DNA of 64,000 nucleotides. Source: Myxococcales bacterium (GTDB lineage: Bacteria > Myxococcota_A > Polyangia > Polyangiales > Polyangiaceae). Under the pieces are notes generated by a model. That model ran no database searches and was not told the origin of the DNA. It saw only the letters and a program-made list of their open reading frames with translations. The stretch lies in NCBI GenBank assembly GCA_004193285.1, contig SECP01000003.1, positions 124,001 to 188,000 of the forward strand, in the 5' to 3' direction. Positions 43,926 through 51,793 of the stretch are shown piece after piece; the stretch's first letter is position 1, and every line of letters begins with the position of its first letter. The position numbers were made by a program, and so were the translations under genes.

Positions 43926-45574
43926 GATTCCTCTCGCGGCAGGGTGAGCCGGAACTTCGCGCCGCGCGCGGAGGAGACGAGCTCGAGGTCCCCGCCGTGG
44001 GCGAGCGCGATGCGCTTGCCGAGCGAAAGGCCGATGCCGACTCCGTTGGCCTTGCCGGACTGAAATGGCTCGAATAAGCGCGAGCGCACGTGCTCCGGAA
44101 TGCCATCTGCGTTGTCTGCCACCAAAAGGTGGGCCACGCCCGCGCTCGTCTCGACCCTGAGCTCGATCCGCCCTCTCTCGCTCTCGTCGCGCCGGGCGGA
44201 TAGGGCGTCGAAAGCGTTGTTGACGAGGTTGGAGAGCGCAACACGGAGCAGCTGCGGATCGGCCGAGACCCAGACTGGCTGCGGCGGCGGCACGACCTGC
44301 ACCTGAACGTTTTCTTCAGTCGCCTTGGCCTCGAACAAAAGCGAGATCTTGCTCGCGAGCTCGCTGAGCTCCAATCGCGTGGGGCGGGGCTTGATGCCTT
44401 TCGAGAAGGTCATCAAGTCACCCGTGAAATTGCTGAGGCGCTCGATCTCCCCGCGCAGCTCCGCCAGGGCCCGCTCCGCGCGGCTTTTCGGCTGCGGGGG
44501 GCCGACGGCCAGCTCGGCGGCCATACGGATGCCGTTGAGGGAGTTTTTTACCTCGTGAGCGATGAGGTTCGCGGCCTCACCCACGCGCTGCAGGCGTTCC
44601 TCGCGCATTGCCCGCTCTTCTCCCTGACGAAAGATGCGCAGCGAGTGCCTGAGCAGCGCGATCAGCGCGAGAAGCGGCAAGAGCGCGAGGAGCAGCCCCG
44701 CCGCGAGCCGGGTCTGCAGCCGTGCGCGCGCGGAGTGAAACAGGGTCGCCTCGTCGACCAGCAGGAGCAGATTGAGCTCGGTGCCCTCCAGCGGGGCGAT
44801 CGCGAGGACGTTTTGGCGCCCGTCTACCTCGACCTCGGTGAGCTTACCGGTAGCGGCGCCGCCCTTGCGGAAGAGGCGCTGCCAGCGAGGGCCGCTGGCG
44901 AAGGCGGGGGGGCGAGCCGGGAACACCACGCGACCGTCCAGCGTCGTGAGGATGGTGGCGGCGCCCGCGATGGAGCGATCTTGAATGCTCAGGGTGTGGC
45001 TGGAGGCGAGGTCGATGCCGCCCACGATCGCGCCCTGGAATGCATGACTGCGGACGATCGGCGATACGACGTAAAGGGTGGAGTCGTCCGTTCGCTCCGG
45101 CGCCACCGCCACGATGCGCAGTGAACGGGTGCGCGAGAGGCCCGCGAACCACGGCTCGCTCGCGAAGCTCTGGCCCACCGGCAAGAAGCGCTTGGGCTCC
45201 GCCCAAACCACCGCGCCGTCCGCGCCCAGGATGCTGACGCCCAAGTTGAAGAAGGTGCTGCTGCCATGGGAGACGCCGAGCAAGCTCCGCTCGGGCTCCA
45301 GGTTCTGGTCGAACAGATCCACTTCCGACCGTAGCCCCAAGCGGCGGAGCTCACGCGTGAGTAGCTCCAGGTGGTTTTGCAAGGCGTGAGCGCGATCTGC
45401 GCTCTGCAGCAGCACCTGCTTACGGAGCTCCGCCTCCGTGTGGCTTTGCTCGGTAAACAAGAGCGCGCCGAGCAAGGACAGCGCGACGGCGGAGGCGGCC
45501 AGATAGATGCCGACCGCGGCCCGACCTAGCCGCAGGTGCGCGGCGGCGAGGGACGGGATGGTGCCACCGGCCAT
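43922..45574 (-). CDS. Membrane sensor histidine kinase with periplasmic Cache-like domain
   Basis: 550 residues. First membrane helix (AVGIYLAASAVALSLLGALLF) near residue 20, a long periplasmic part of about 230 residues with Cache-type features (FFNLGVSILGADGAVVWAEP, VVSPIVRSHAFQGAIVGGID), second helix around residue 285 (LAAGLLLALLPLLALIALL), then the kinase core. H-box IAHEVKNSLNGIRM, N box LSNLVNNAFDAL, ADNADGIPE, and GVGIGLSLGKRIALAHGG. It is the upstream, overlapping partner of the sigma-54 activator. The periplasmic domain probably senses a small ligand. Confidence 0.88.
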   Translation of the reverse strand: MAGGTIPSLAAAHLRLGRAAVGIYLAASAVALSLLGALLFTEQSHTEAELRKQVLLQSADRAHALQNHLELLTRELRRLGLRSEVDLFDQNLEPERSLLGVSHGSSTFFNLGVSILGADGAVVWAEPKRFLPVGQSFASEPWFAGLSRTRSLRIVAVAPERTDDSTLYVVSPIVRSHAFQGAIVGGIDLASSHTLSIQDRSIAGAATILTTLDGRVVFPARPPAFASGPRWQRLFRKGGAATGKLTEVEVDGRQNVLAIAPLEGTELNLLLLVDEATLFHSARARLQTRLAAGLLLALLPLLALIALLRHSLRIFRQGEERAMREERLQRVGEAANLIAHEVKNSLNGIRMAAELAVGPPQPKSRAERALAELRGEIERLSNFTGDLMTFSKGIKPRPTRLELSELASKISLLFEAKATEENVQVQVVPPPQPVWVSADPQLLRVALSNLVNNAFDALSARRDESERGRIELRVETSAGVAHLLVADNADGIPEHVRSRLFEPFQSGKANGVGIGLSLGKRIALAHGGDLELVSSARGAKFRLTLPREES

Positions 45575-45596
45575 GGGCCGGCATCCTGATACAAAA

Positions 45597-45635
45597 ACGC
45601 GAAAGGCGCCCGACTTTCGCCGAGCGCCTTCGCGT
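45597..45635 (-). terminator. Rho-independent terminator of the RTX lipoprotein gene
   Basis: On the minus strand a stem ACGCGAAGGCGC-type pair (12 bp with one bulged A) is followed by GTTTTTGTA, so a T tract is present. It lies 29 bp after the stop of the RTX gene (45664) and 22 bp before the kinase gene, separating the two units. Confidence 0.75.
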
Positions 45636-45663
45636 CTCCATGCACCGTAACTAGTGGCTCAGA

Positions 45664-47646
45664 TCAGAGGTCGCAGTTGGCGGCCGCAAGCGTCGTGTCC
45701 GCCGCGTCCGACACGCAGATGTCGCCGTCGGCCACGTTGCCGCCGGTCAAGCTGTCGCCGTTGACCGCGTCGTCACCCGCGCCGCCGTCGACGGAGTCGT
45801 CGCCCGCGTCGCCGTACAAGAAGTCGGCCCCCGCGTCGCCGAAGATCGAGTCAGACCCGAGGCCGCCCTTGATGGTGTCGATACCGGCGCCACCTTCGAG
45901 CATGTCGTCACCGGTGCTGCCGGTGATGGTGTCGTCGCCGGCGCCGCCGATGATGTGGGTGACGTTGACGATCTTGTCCGCTTCCAAGGCCTCGCCATCG
46001 CTGTCCGTGCAGTTCGCGGTCACGAGCGCCGTGTTACCGGTGAGCTTGCCCGGGTCCATGCAGAGGGTGACGATGACTGCCGCGGAGCGCTCCGAGTAGG
46101 TTACCGTGTCGACGCCCGTGCCGCCGTTCATCACGTCGCCGCCGGTGCCCTTTTGCTCCGCAGTGGTGAACAGGGGGTCTACCGCGCCGTCGTCGAAGGT
46201 GTCGTTGCCGGCTTCGCCGTTCAGGATGTCGTTGCCGGAGTTGCCGATGAGGGTGTCGTCGCCGCCGCCGCCGTTGAGCGTGTCGACGCCGGGCCCGCCG
46301 TGCAGCTCGTCGTTCGCGGAAGAGCCGGTGATGGTGTCGCCGTTGGTGCCGCCGATGACGATTTCGATGTCGCTCTTGACGTTGTCCTTCTCGTTGGTTT
46401 CGCCGTCGAGCGCGCCGTTGTCCAGGGTGATGGTCAGGGTGGCCGTGCGCAGCTGGTAGTCGGCGGTGTCCGTGCCGGCGCCGCCCGTGAGCGAATCCAT
46501 GCAGTCCGCCGTCGCCGTCATCTTGAAGGTGTCGTCACCGGCTTCGCCGTCGAGCGTATCCACGTCGACGGTGGAGCTGCAGACGCCTGCAATACCACCC
46601 CAGATGACGTCGTTGCCCGCGCCGCCCTTGATGTCGTTGGACAGGGCGTTGCCGGACAAGGTGTCGTTGCCGGCGCCGCCAATCAGGCTCTCGATGTCCG
46701 CCGCGACCGTGTCGCTCTCTCCCGACTGCCCGCTGCCGGCGACGCCGTCCATCGTGACGGCCAGGTCACCGGTGCGTCCCGAGTAGTCCATCTTGTCGAT
46801 GCCGGCTCCGCCGACATACGAATCGTTGCCGTCGGCGGTGGCGCCAACGCTGGTCTTGAACAGGTCGGCCCCTTCACCGCCGCTCAGCGTATCCGCGCCG
46901 TCGCCGCCGGTGAGGGTGTCGTCCCCGTCGCCGCCGTTCACGGTGACGGCCGCGCTCAGCGCCGTGAGCGCGGCGACGGTCGTGCCGGTGATGAGATGGG
47001 TGCCGGCGATGGCGCCGCCGCGGCCGCTGAAGATGTCGGCGCCGCCGCTGAGCGAGACCGCCATGGTGTCCGCGGCGATCACGCGAATGTCGGCGACTGC
47101 GTCACCGCTGATCTCGAAGTAGCTGTCCAAGCCGGACTTGCCGGCAGTGTACTTGTCCGCGCCTGACGTACCGCGGAGCGAGAACGAGTCGGTGCCCGAC
47201 CCCAAGTTGACGACGATGCCGCCGGCGGTGGAGAGCACGCTCGGGCCGAAAGAGCCGGACAGGCTGTCGACGACGACCTTCTCGTTCGCGGCGGTGCCGG
47301 TGATGGTGATCTGCTTCACCATGGTCGGGGTCAGCTTGGCGCCGCCCGCCGCGGTCGGCTTGACGCAGGCGTAGCCGTTGACCGTGATGAAGCCGCCGAC
47401 GACGCCGATGACGACGTTCGGGGTAGACATCGTGATGGCGAGCGCGGACGTCGTGGCGTTGTAGCCCGACGAAGCCGCCGTTGAACAGGTCGCGACCGCG
47501 ACGCCGAGCTCGGCGGCAGACTCGGTCACCTCTTCGAGCTGGGGCTCGCTCACTTCGCTCGAACAGCCGGAGAGCACCGTGGCGGGCAATACCGACGTGA
47601 GCGTGATTACGAGACCTCTCAACAAGCCATTCTTGGTTCTGATCAT
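45664..47646 (-). CDS. RTX-repeat (calcium-binding) lipoprotein
   Basis: 660 residues from ATG 47646, where AAGGAG lies 8 nt upstream; the frame is open further to 47814 without support. Lipobox TVLSGC follows a Sec-type signal, so this is a surface lipoprotein and not a type I secretion substrate. The rest of the chain carries many glycine-rich RTX nonapeptides (GGxGxDxLx: GGDGDDTLTGGDGADTLSG, GGPGVDTLNGGGGDDTLIG, GGAGDDTITGSTGDDMLEG), which fold into a parallel beta-roll with bound calcium. The protein ends GDICVSDAADT and then ANCDL, placing two cysteines in a short tail, a pattern shared with the divergent neighbour at 48.1 kb. Adhesin or structural role is an inference. Confidence 0.85.
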   Translation of the reverse strand: MIRTKNGLLRGLVITLTSVLPATVLSGCSSEVSEPQLEEVTESAAELGVAVATCSTAASSGYNATTSALAITMSTPNVVIGVVGGFITVNGYACVKPTAAGGAKLTPTMVKQITITGTAANEKVVVDSLSGSFGPSVLSTAGGIVVNLGSGTDSFSLRGTSGADKYTAGKSGLDSYFEISGDAVADIRVIAADTMAVSLSGGADIFSGRGGAIAGTHLITGTTVAALTALSAAVTVNGGDGDDTLTGGDGADTLSGGEGADLFKTSVGATADGNDSYVGGAGIDKMDYSGRTGDLAVTMDGVAGSGQSGESDTVAADIESLIGGAGNDTLSGNALSNDIKGGAGNDVIWGGIAGVCSSTVDVDTLDGEAGDDTFKMTATADCMDSLTGGAGTDTADYQLRTATLTITLDNGALDGETNEKDNVKSDIEIVIGGTNGDTITGSSANDELHGGPGVDTLNGGGGDDTLIGNSGNDILNGEAGNDTFDDGAVDPLFTTAEQKGTGGDVMNGGTGVDTVTYSERSAAVIVTLCMDPGKLTGNTALVTANCTDSDGEALEADKIVNVTHIIGGAGDDTITGSTGDDMLEGGAGIDTIKGGLGSDSIFGDAGADFLYGDAGDDSVDGGAGDDAVNGDSLTGGNVADGDICVSDAADTTLAAANCDL

Positions 47647-48062
47647 GGTTCCTACTCCTTCAAGGGCGTGCACATGCGTTTGGGCATGACCTTGGCGGAG
47701 GCCTCGGTCTGCTTGCCTGGCGGGCTTCCTATCCGCCCGGCCAACACTCTCGTGTTGCGAGTGGAAGGAACGACGTCCGCCTATTCCCCTTGAGCAACTT
47801 TTTGCGCGAAACATCGAGAAAAATAGTGGTTTTTCGGTCTTAATCGCGCCCGCTGGTGGACGTTGCTATCGAGTTCTGCGTGCGCTTCCAATCGGGGAGT
47901 TGCGGCCGGCGGAACCAGACCGGGCGCGCGGCGCAGAGGCCAAGCCGTCGCGCGCCACGCAAATGACGCTTGGTCCGCTAGCCGGCACCGGCGCCGCGCC
48001 GCGACTAAACATCTAGGCGCGAGCGCCGTATCGACTGTCGCGAAATGGGAAAGGACGCTGGG
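47647..48062. promoter_or_regulatory. 416-bp divergent intergenic region of the two RTX genes
   Basis: No gene is supported here. The part near 47795-47850 is AT-rich for this genome (runs of A and T such as AACTTTTTGCG, GAAAAATAG and GTTTTTCGG), which suits a promoter for the minus-strand gene. The plus-strand gene's SD (AAAGGA) is at its right end. A shared regulator of both RTX genes would act in this gap. Confidence 0.35.
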
Positions 48063-49496
48063 ATGAAAACCAAGCTCGGGATCGCCTGCTGGATCGGTTG
48101 TCTGATGATGTCGTCGTCTGCGCTACTCGTGGTCGGCTGCGGTGACGACGCGAAGCAACCGAACGACGGTGGCGGCGGCGGCGCTACGGGTGGAGCGGAC
48201 GCGGCCGCGCAAGGAGGAGACGGCCCGGAGCAAGACGGCGGCGCCGGTCCTTCCGGCGGCGGTAGCTCCGGGACCGGAGCGCGCCCCAACGTGGATCCGG
48301 GCGGCCCTGACGAGCCCGACGTGCCGAACGAGCCAAACCCGCCTGGCGCAGGCGGCGCCGACGACGGCGGTGCGGACTCTGCCGACTTCGACGGCGTGAG
48401 CCTGGAGGACGTCTCGGAGAGCGCGCCCGCCGGCTGTGTGGGCGGCTTCGATCCCGAGCTCGGTGCGCTCCTGCTGGAGGTGGGCGGTGACGCGCCAGTA
48501 GTGCACGTCGCGGTGCACGCGGGCGTGGTGCAGGCCAACGGCGTCGACTGCGAGTCCGCGGCGGGCGACCCGGTGAAGGCGAGTGACGTCGTCCGTTTGG
48601 AAATCAGCGGCAGCGGCGGCGATGACGCCGTTTACTTGGATCTTTCGGACGAGACCTTCGAGGGCGCGTTCGCGGGCGAGGGGCTCATCTCCATCTCGCT
48701 CGGTGCGGGCGCGGACCGCGTCGCGGTGCTGGGTACGGTGGATGAAGACGTGTTCCAGCTCGGAACGGATGGCGACGCGCTCCTCATCGACGTGACCGGC
48801 GACGACCGCGCAGACGTGTCCATCGAGGGCGCTCCGGCCGTCTTGCTCAGCACCGGCGGCGAAGAAGACTTCGTGATCGCAGACGGTGCGGCCCTCGGCG
48901 TGGCGCCGGCGGCGCTGCCGCTCACCGTCTACGGCGGTGGCAACCGAGACAGCCTCGTCGGGGGCGCCGCGAGTGACGCGCTCTTCGGCGGCATCGGAAA
49001 CGATTGGTTCGACGCCGCGGCTGCGCCCGCAGGAGGCGACACCTTCGACGGCGGTGAAGGGCTCGACACGATCGACTTCAGCGCGCGCGTGGCGCCGCTC
49101 ACGCTCACGCTCGGCGCTGGCAAGGACGACGGCGAGGCAGGTGAGGAGGCGGACGTACGAGACAACATCGAGAACGTCTACGGCGGCCAGGCCAAGAACG
49201 ACATCACCGGCGGCGCCAACGACAACCACGTTTGGGGCGGTCCGGAGGACGACGTGCTCGCGGGAGGCGCCGGCAACGACACCCTCAGCGGCGGCGCGGG
49301 CGACGACGAGATCTCTGGGGGGCCGGGCTACGACTTCCTCTACGGCGAGGAGGGCGACGACGACCTCCAAGGCGGCGCCGAGGACGACCTCCTGGACGGT
49401 TTCGAGGGCACGGACACCTTGAACGGCGGGCCTGGCGACGGCGACATCTGCGTGATCATCGACAAGGCCGACAAGGCCTCTGCCTGCGAGCTGTGA
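48063..49496 (+). CDS. RTX-repeat (calcium-binding) lipoprotein, divergent paralogue
   Basis: 477 residues starting at ATG 48063 (AAAGGA about 7 nt upstream; an ATG 18 bp earlier is less likely). Lipobox LLVVGC, then a long Gly/Asp/Pro linker with runs such as DGGGGGATGGADAAA. The second half holds RTX-type repeats (GGEGLDTIDFS, GGAGNDTLSGGAGDDEISG, GGAEDDLLDG) fewer than in the neighbour. It ends GDGDICVIIDKADKASACEL, repeating the two-cysteine tail of the divergent gene. Both share a probable common origin, although linkers and repeat number differ. No type I exporter is close by, in keeping with Sec/Lol export. Confidence 0.83.
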   Translation: MKTKLGIACWIGCLMMSSSALLVVGCGDDAKQPNDGGGGGATGGADAAAQGGDGPEQDGGAGPSGGGSSGTGARPNVDPGGPDEPDVPNEPNPPGAGGADDGGADSADFDGVSLEDVSESAPAGCVGGFDPELGALLLEVGGDAPVVHVAVHAGVVQANGVDCESAAGDPVKASDVVRLEISGSGGDDAVYLDLSDETFEGAFAGEGLISISLGAGADRVAVLGTVDEDVFQLGTDGDALLIDVTGDDRADVSIEGAPAVLLSTGGEEDFVIADGAALGVAPAALPLTVYGGGNRDSLVGGAASDALFGGIGNDWFDAAAAPAGGDTFDGGEGLDTIDFSARVAPLTLTLGAGKDDGEAGEEADVRDNIENVYGGQAKNDITGGANDNHVWGGPEDDVLAGGAGNDTLSGGAGDDEISGGPGYDFLYGEEGDDDLQGGAEDDLLDGFEGTDTLNGGPGDGDICVIIDKADKASACEL

Positions 49497-49506
49497 CCCG
49501 GCGGGC

Positions 49507-49535
49507 GCGAGTTGGTGCGTAGCGCACCAACTCGC
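49507..49535. promoter_or_regulatory. perfect 13-bp palindrome before the Rrf2 gene
   Basis: GCGAGTTGGTGCG, spacer TAG, CGCACCAACTCGC. It starts 10 bp after the RTX gene stop and ends 16 bp before the Rrf2 start. A -10-like TATATT follows at 49538-49543. Rrf2 proteins bind palindromes at their own promoters, so an autoregulatory operator is likely. It could also stop the RTX transcript, but no T tract follows. Confidence 0.6.
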
Positions 49536-49551
49536 ACTATATTGCCCGCGC

Positions 49552-50007
49552 TTGATCACGATGAAGGCCAAGTACGCCTTGAAGGCGCTGGCGCTGCTCG
49601 CCGCAGGACCGGTCGGCGAGCCCATGCTCATCGCGGAAATCGCCGAGCGCGAGGAGATCCCCAAGAAGTTCCTGGAGGCCATCCTCGCCGAGCTCAAGCA
49701 GCACGGCTTCGTCCGAAGCCGCAAGGGCCGAGGGGGCGGCTACCTGCTCGCGCGCAATCCGGACACCATCACCCTCGCGGCCATCGTCCGCGTGATCGAC
49801 GGGCCGATGGCGCCGGTGCCCTGCTTGAGCCGGACCGCTTACCGGCGCTGCGAGGGCTGCAAGGACGAAGCGACGTGCGGCGTGCGGCTGGCGCTCCGTG
49901 AAGCGCACGCCGCGAGCGTGGCCGTGCTGGAAGCCACGACCCTCGCGGACATGGTCACCCGCCAGCAGACCGCAACGTCCCCCGCCACGCTGCGTTACAG
50001 CATCTAG
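49552..50007 (+). CDS. Rrf2-family transcriptional regulator with four cysteines
   Basis: 151 residues. Winged-helix Rrf2 motif MKAKYALKALALLA, the recognition part IAEREEIPKKFLEAILAELK, and GFVRSRKGRGGGYLLAR are clear. A cluster of four cysteines (C-x8-C-x2-C-x5-C) sits where IscR, NsrR and RsrR carry their iron-sulphur ligands, so an Fe-S or redox sensor is likely. Start is uncertain: TTG 49552 fits the family N terminus (about seven residues before YAL) but ATG 49561 is possible; neither has an SD, and the -10 at 49538 would give an almost leaderless transcript. The palindrome just upstream is probably its operator. Confidence 0.85.
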   Translation: MITMKAKYALKALALLAAGPVGEPMLIAEIAEREEIPKKFLEAILAELKQHGFVRSRKGRGGGYLLARNPDTITLAAIVRVIDGPMAPVPCLSRTAYRRCEGCKDEATCGVRLALREAHAASVAVLEATTLADMVTRQQTATSPATLRYSI

Positions 50008-50016
50008 AGCGGGCGG

Positions 50017-51348
50017 TCAGTCCACGTGAGGGACACGGGCGGCTTCGTACAGCTCACGCGCACTGCTGTCGTCCGGCGCCAAAGCCTGAGCGTGGCGGGC
50101 CTCCAGGGCTGCGTCGTGGCGCCGCCCGTCGGCTAGCAGCAGCCAACCGAGCGCGACGTGGAAGTCCGAGCCGAAGTCGTCACCGTACGCCCGCGCGCGG
50201 TCGAAGGCGCAGATGGCGTAGTGGTATTCACCCCGCGCCGCGGCCGCGCGGCCCAGCGCGGTGACGATGCCTACGTCGTCGGGCGCGAGATTGACGGCGG
50301 CGCGCCAGGCGCTGAAGGCTTCCGGGTGCTCCAGGCGCTCGCCGACCACGGCCAACGTAGCAGCCGCCAGTGCGGAGGCGGGCTGGGCGTGCACGGCGTC
50401 CATCGCCAGCCTCAGGGCATCTTCGCCCTGGCCCACGCTGAGCGCGATCCGCGAAAGCCCGGTGAGAGCGCGCGCGTCGTTCGGCTCGAGATCCCGCGCC
50501 TGAAAGTAGGCGCGCGCCGCGATATCGCCGACGCCCTCGGCCAGAGCCAGCTCCCCCTGTGCGAGCAGCAGCTCGAGCGCCATCGCGCCGCGCTCGGTGC
50601 GCGTGGCGGCCAGGAGGAGCCGAGCCTCTGCGAACGCGCCGCGGCTCGCGAGCTCGCCCGCGCGGTCCATGGCCGCAAGGAGCGGATCTTCGACCCGCCG
50701 CGCGATGCAGGAGATGAACGTGCCGGCGGTGCTGAGCCAGCCGTCTACTGCGAAACCGGCGCGCGCCAGCATGGCCGCGAGCTCTTGCTTCGTGAACGCG
50801 CGCCTCGCGGGCGCGACCAGCCTTTGGGCCAGGTGCGCGTGCGGCTCCGCAACGAGCAGCGTGCCGTTCGGCGCCAGGCACTGGCGCACGTTACGCAGGA
50901 ATTGCTCGGGATCTGCGGCGTGGCCGAGCGTGTCGGCCACGATGGCGGCGGCCATGTGCGACGCAGGCACGGAGTGGCAGAGGTCAGCCTCGATCACCTG
51001 CGCGCCGGGCGCGTACTCACGCGCGAAATGGGCGGCGGCCTGATCGAGCTCGACGGCGATGACGGGACGACCCGCCTGCAGGAGCGCGCGCGCGCCCTCA
51101 CCGGCGCCGCAGCCGGCGTCCAAAATGGGGCCCGAGACGTCCAGCCCTTCCAGCGCGGTGTAGAACGGTAGCGTGCTGGGCGCGGTGCTGCTCAGCCCGG
51201 GGTACGCCCGGGCGCGAGAAGCCGCGACCGAAACGCGCGCGCCGCTCTCGAACTCGGCCATGAACATGCCCGTGCGAGCGTCACCGGTGTACACCGGCCT
51301 CGTGGACCGAGCGTGGGGGCTCGCCGCCGGGATGCGATCGGTGCTCAT
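50017..51348 (-). CDS. Methyltransferase with C-terminal TPR repeats
   Basis: 443 residues. An N-terminal region (RPVYTGDARTGMFMAEF and GLSSTAPSTLPFYTALEG) is followed by a SAM-binding Rossmann domain (DAGCGAGEGARALL, AVELDQAAAHFAREYAP, IVADTLGHAADPEQFL) to about residue 225. The C-terminal half is TPR-like alpha repeats (RGAFAEARLLL, ARAYFQARDLEPNDARALTGL, GLSRIALSVGQGEDALRLAMDA). The ATG at 51348 overlaps the fliS stop by 4 nt, so it is made with the flagellin chaperone. A plausible role is methylation of flagellin or of its glycan; substrate unknown. Confidence 0.78.
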   Translation of the reverse strand: MSTDRIPAASPHARSTRPVYTGDARTGMFMAEFESGARVSVAASRARAYPGLSSTAPSTLPFYTALEGLDVSGPILDAGCGAGEGARALLQAGRPVIAVELDQAAAHFAREYAPGAQVIEADLCHSVPASHMAAAIVADTLGHAADPEQFLRNVRQCLAPNGTLLVAEPHAHLAQRLVAPARRAFTKQELAAMLARAGFAVDGWLSTAGTFISCIARRVEDPLLAAMDRAGELASRGAFAEARLLLAATRTERGAMALELLLAQGELALAEGVGDIAARAYFQARDLEPNDARALTGLSRIALSVGQGEDALRLAMDAVHAQPASALAAATLAVVGERLEHPEAFSAWRAAVNLAPDDVGIVTALGRAAAARGEYHYAICAFDRARAYGDDFGSDFHVALGWLLLADGRRHDAALEARHAQALAPDDSSARELYEAARVPHVD

Positions 51349-51782
51349 CTCCGGCTCGATTCAGCGGACTTGTGGGCCTCGTGCTGCTCGCGCGTGGCCT
51401 GCGGAACCGCAATTTGCCAGGCCTCACGCAGCGGGGTGAGGACCCGAATGACCTCGTCTATCGGCTCGACCAAGGCCTTGCGCGACGCGAGCTGAACGCG
51501 GTCCATGGCGAACCCGTAGAGCGCCTCCAGGTTGGCGCAGAGCTCCGGCGCGACGCTGTGGTCGAGCGCGATGTAGAGCTCCGAGATGATGGCGTAGGAC
51601 TTGGAGAGCAGCTCGCGGGCCCGCGTCATCTCCTTGCGCTCGACGCAAATTCTGGCGCCGTTCAGGAACCTGAACAGGCCGTCGTACAGCGCCAGCAAGA
51701 GCTCACCGGGCGACGACGTCGTCATCCGGACTTGATTGTAGCGCTGGGCGGCGGATTCTACTGCGGCGAAGGGAGCGGTCAT
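51345..51782 (-). CDS. fliS: Flagellin export chaperone FliS
   Basis: 145-residue helical chaperone that keeps newly made flagellin unfolded for export. Motifs: QRYNQVRMTTSSPGELLLALYDG and NLEALYGFAMDRV are the family's two most conserved blocks. It lies 11 bp after fliD, with which it is normally linked, and overlaps the next gene. The usual small size (about 125-140) fits. Confidence 0.9.
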   Translation of the reverse strand: MTAPFAAVESAAQRYNQVRMTTSSPGELLLALYDGLFRFLNGARICVERKEMTRARELLSKSYAIISELYIALDHSVAPELCANLEALYGFAMDRVQLASRKALVEPIDEVIRVLTPLREAWQIAVPQATREQHEAHKSAESSRR

Positions 51783-51793
51783 GGCGGGTTAGC

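Noticed and set aside
45955-47166. 403-codon plus-strand frame opposite the RTX gene
   Set aside because: The Gly/Asp repeat codons of the RTX gene leave the opposite strand open; the product is Val/Ala/Arg low complexity.
50158-51171. Plus-strand frame opposite the TPR-methyltransferase
   Set aside because: Antisense shadow; the minus-strand gene has SAM-binding and TPR motifs and overlaps fliS properly.
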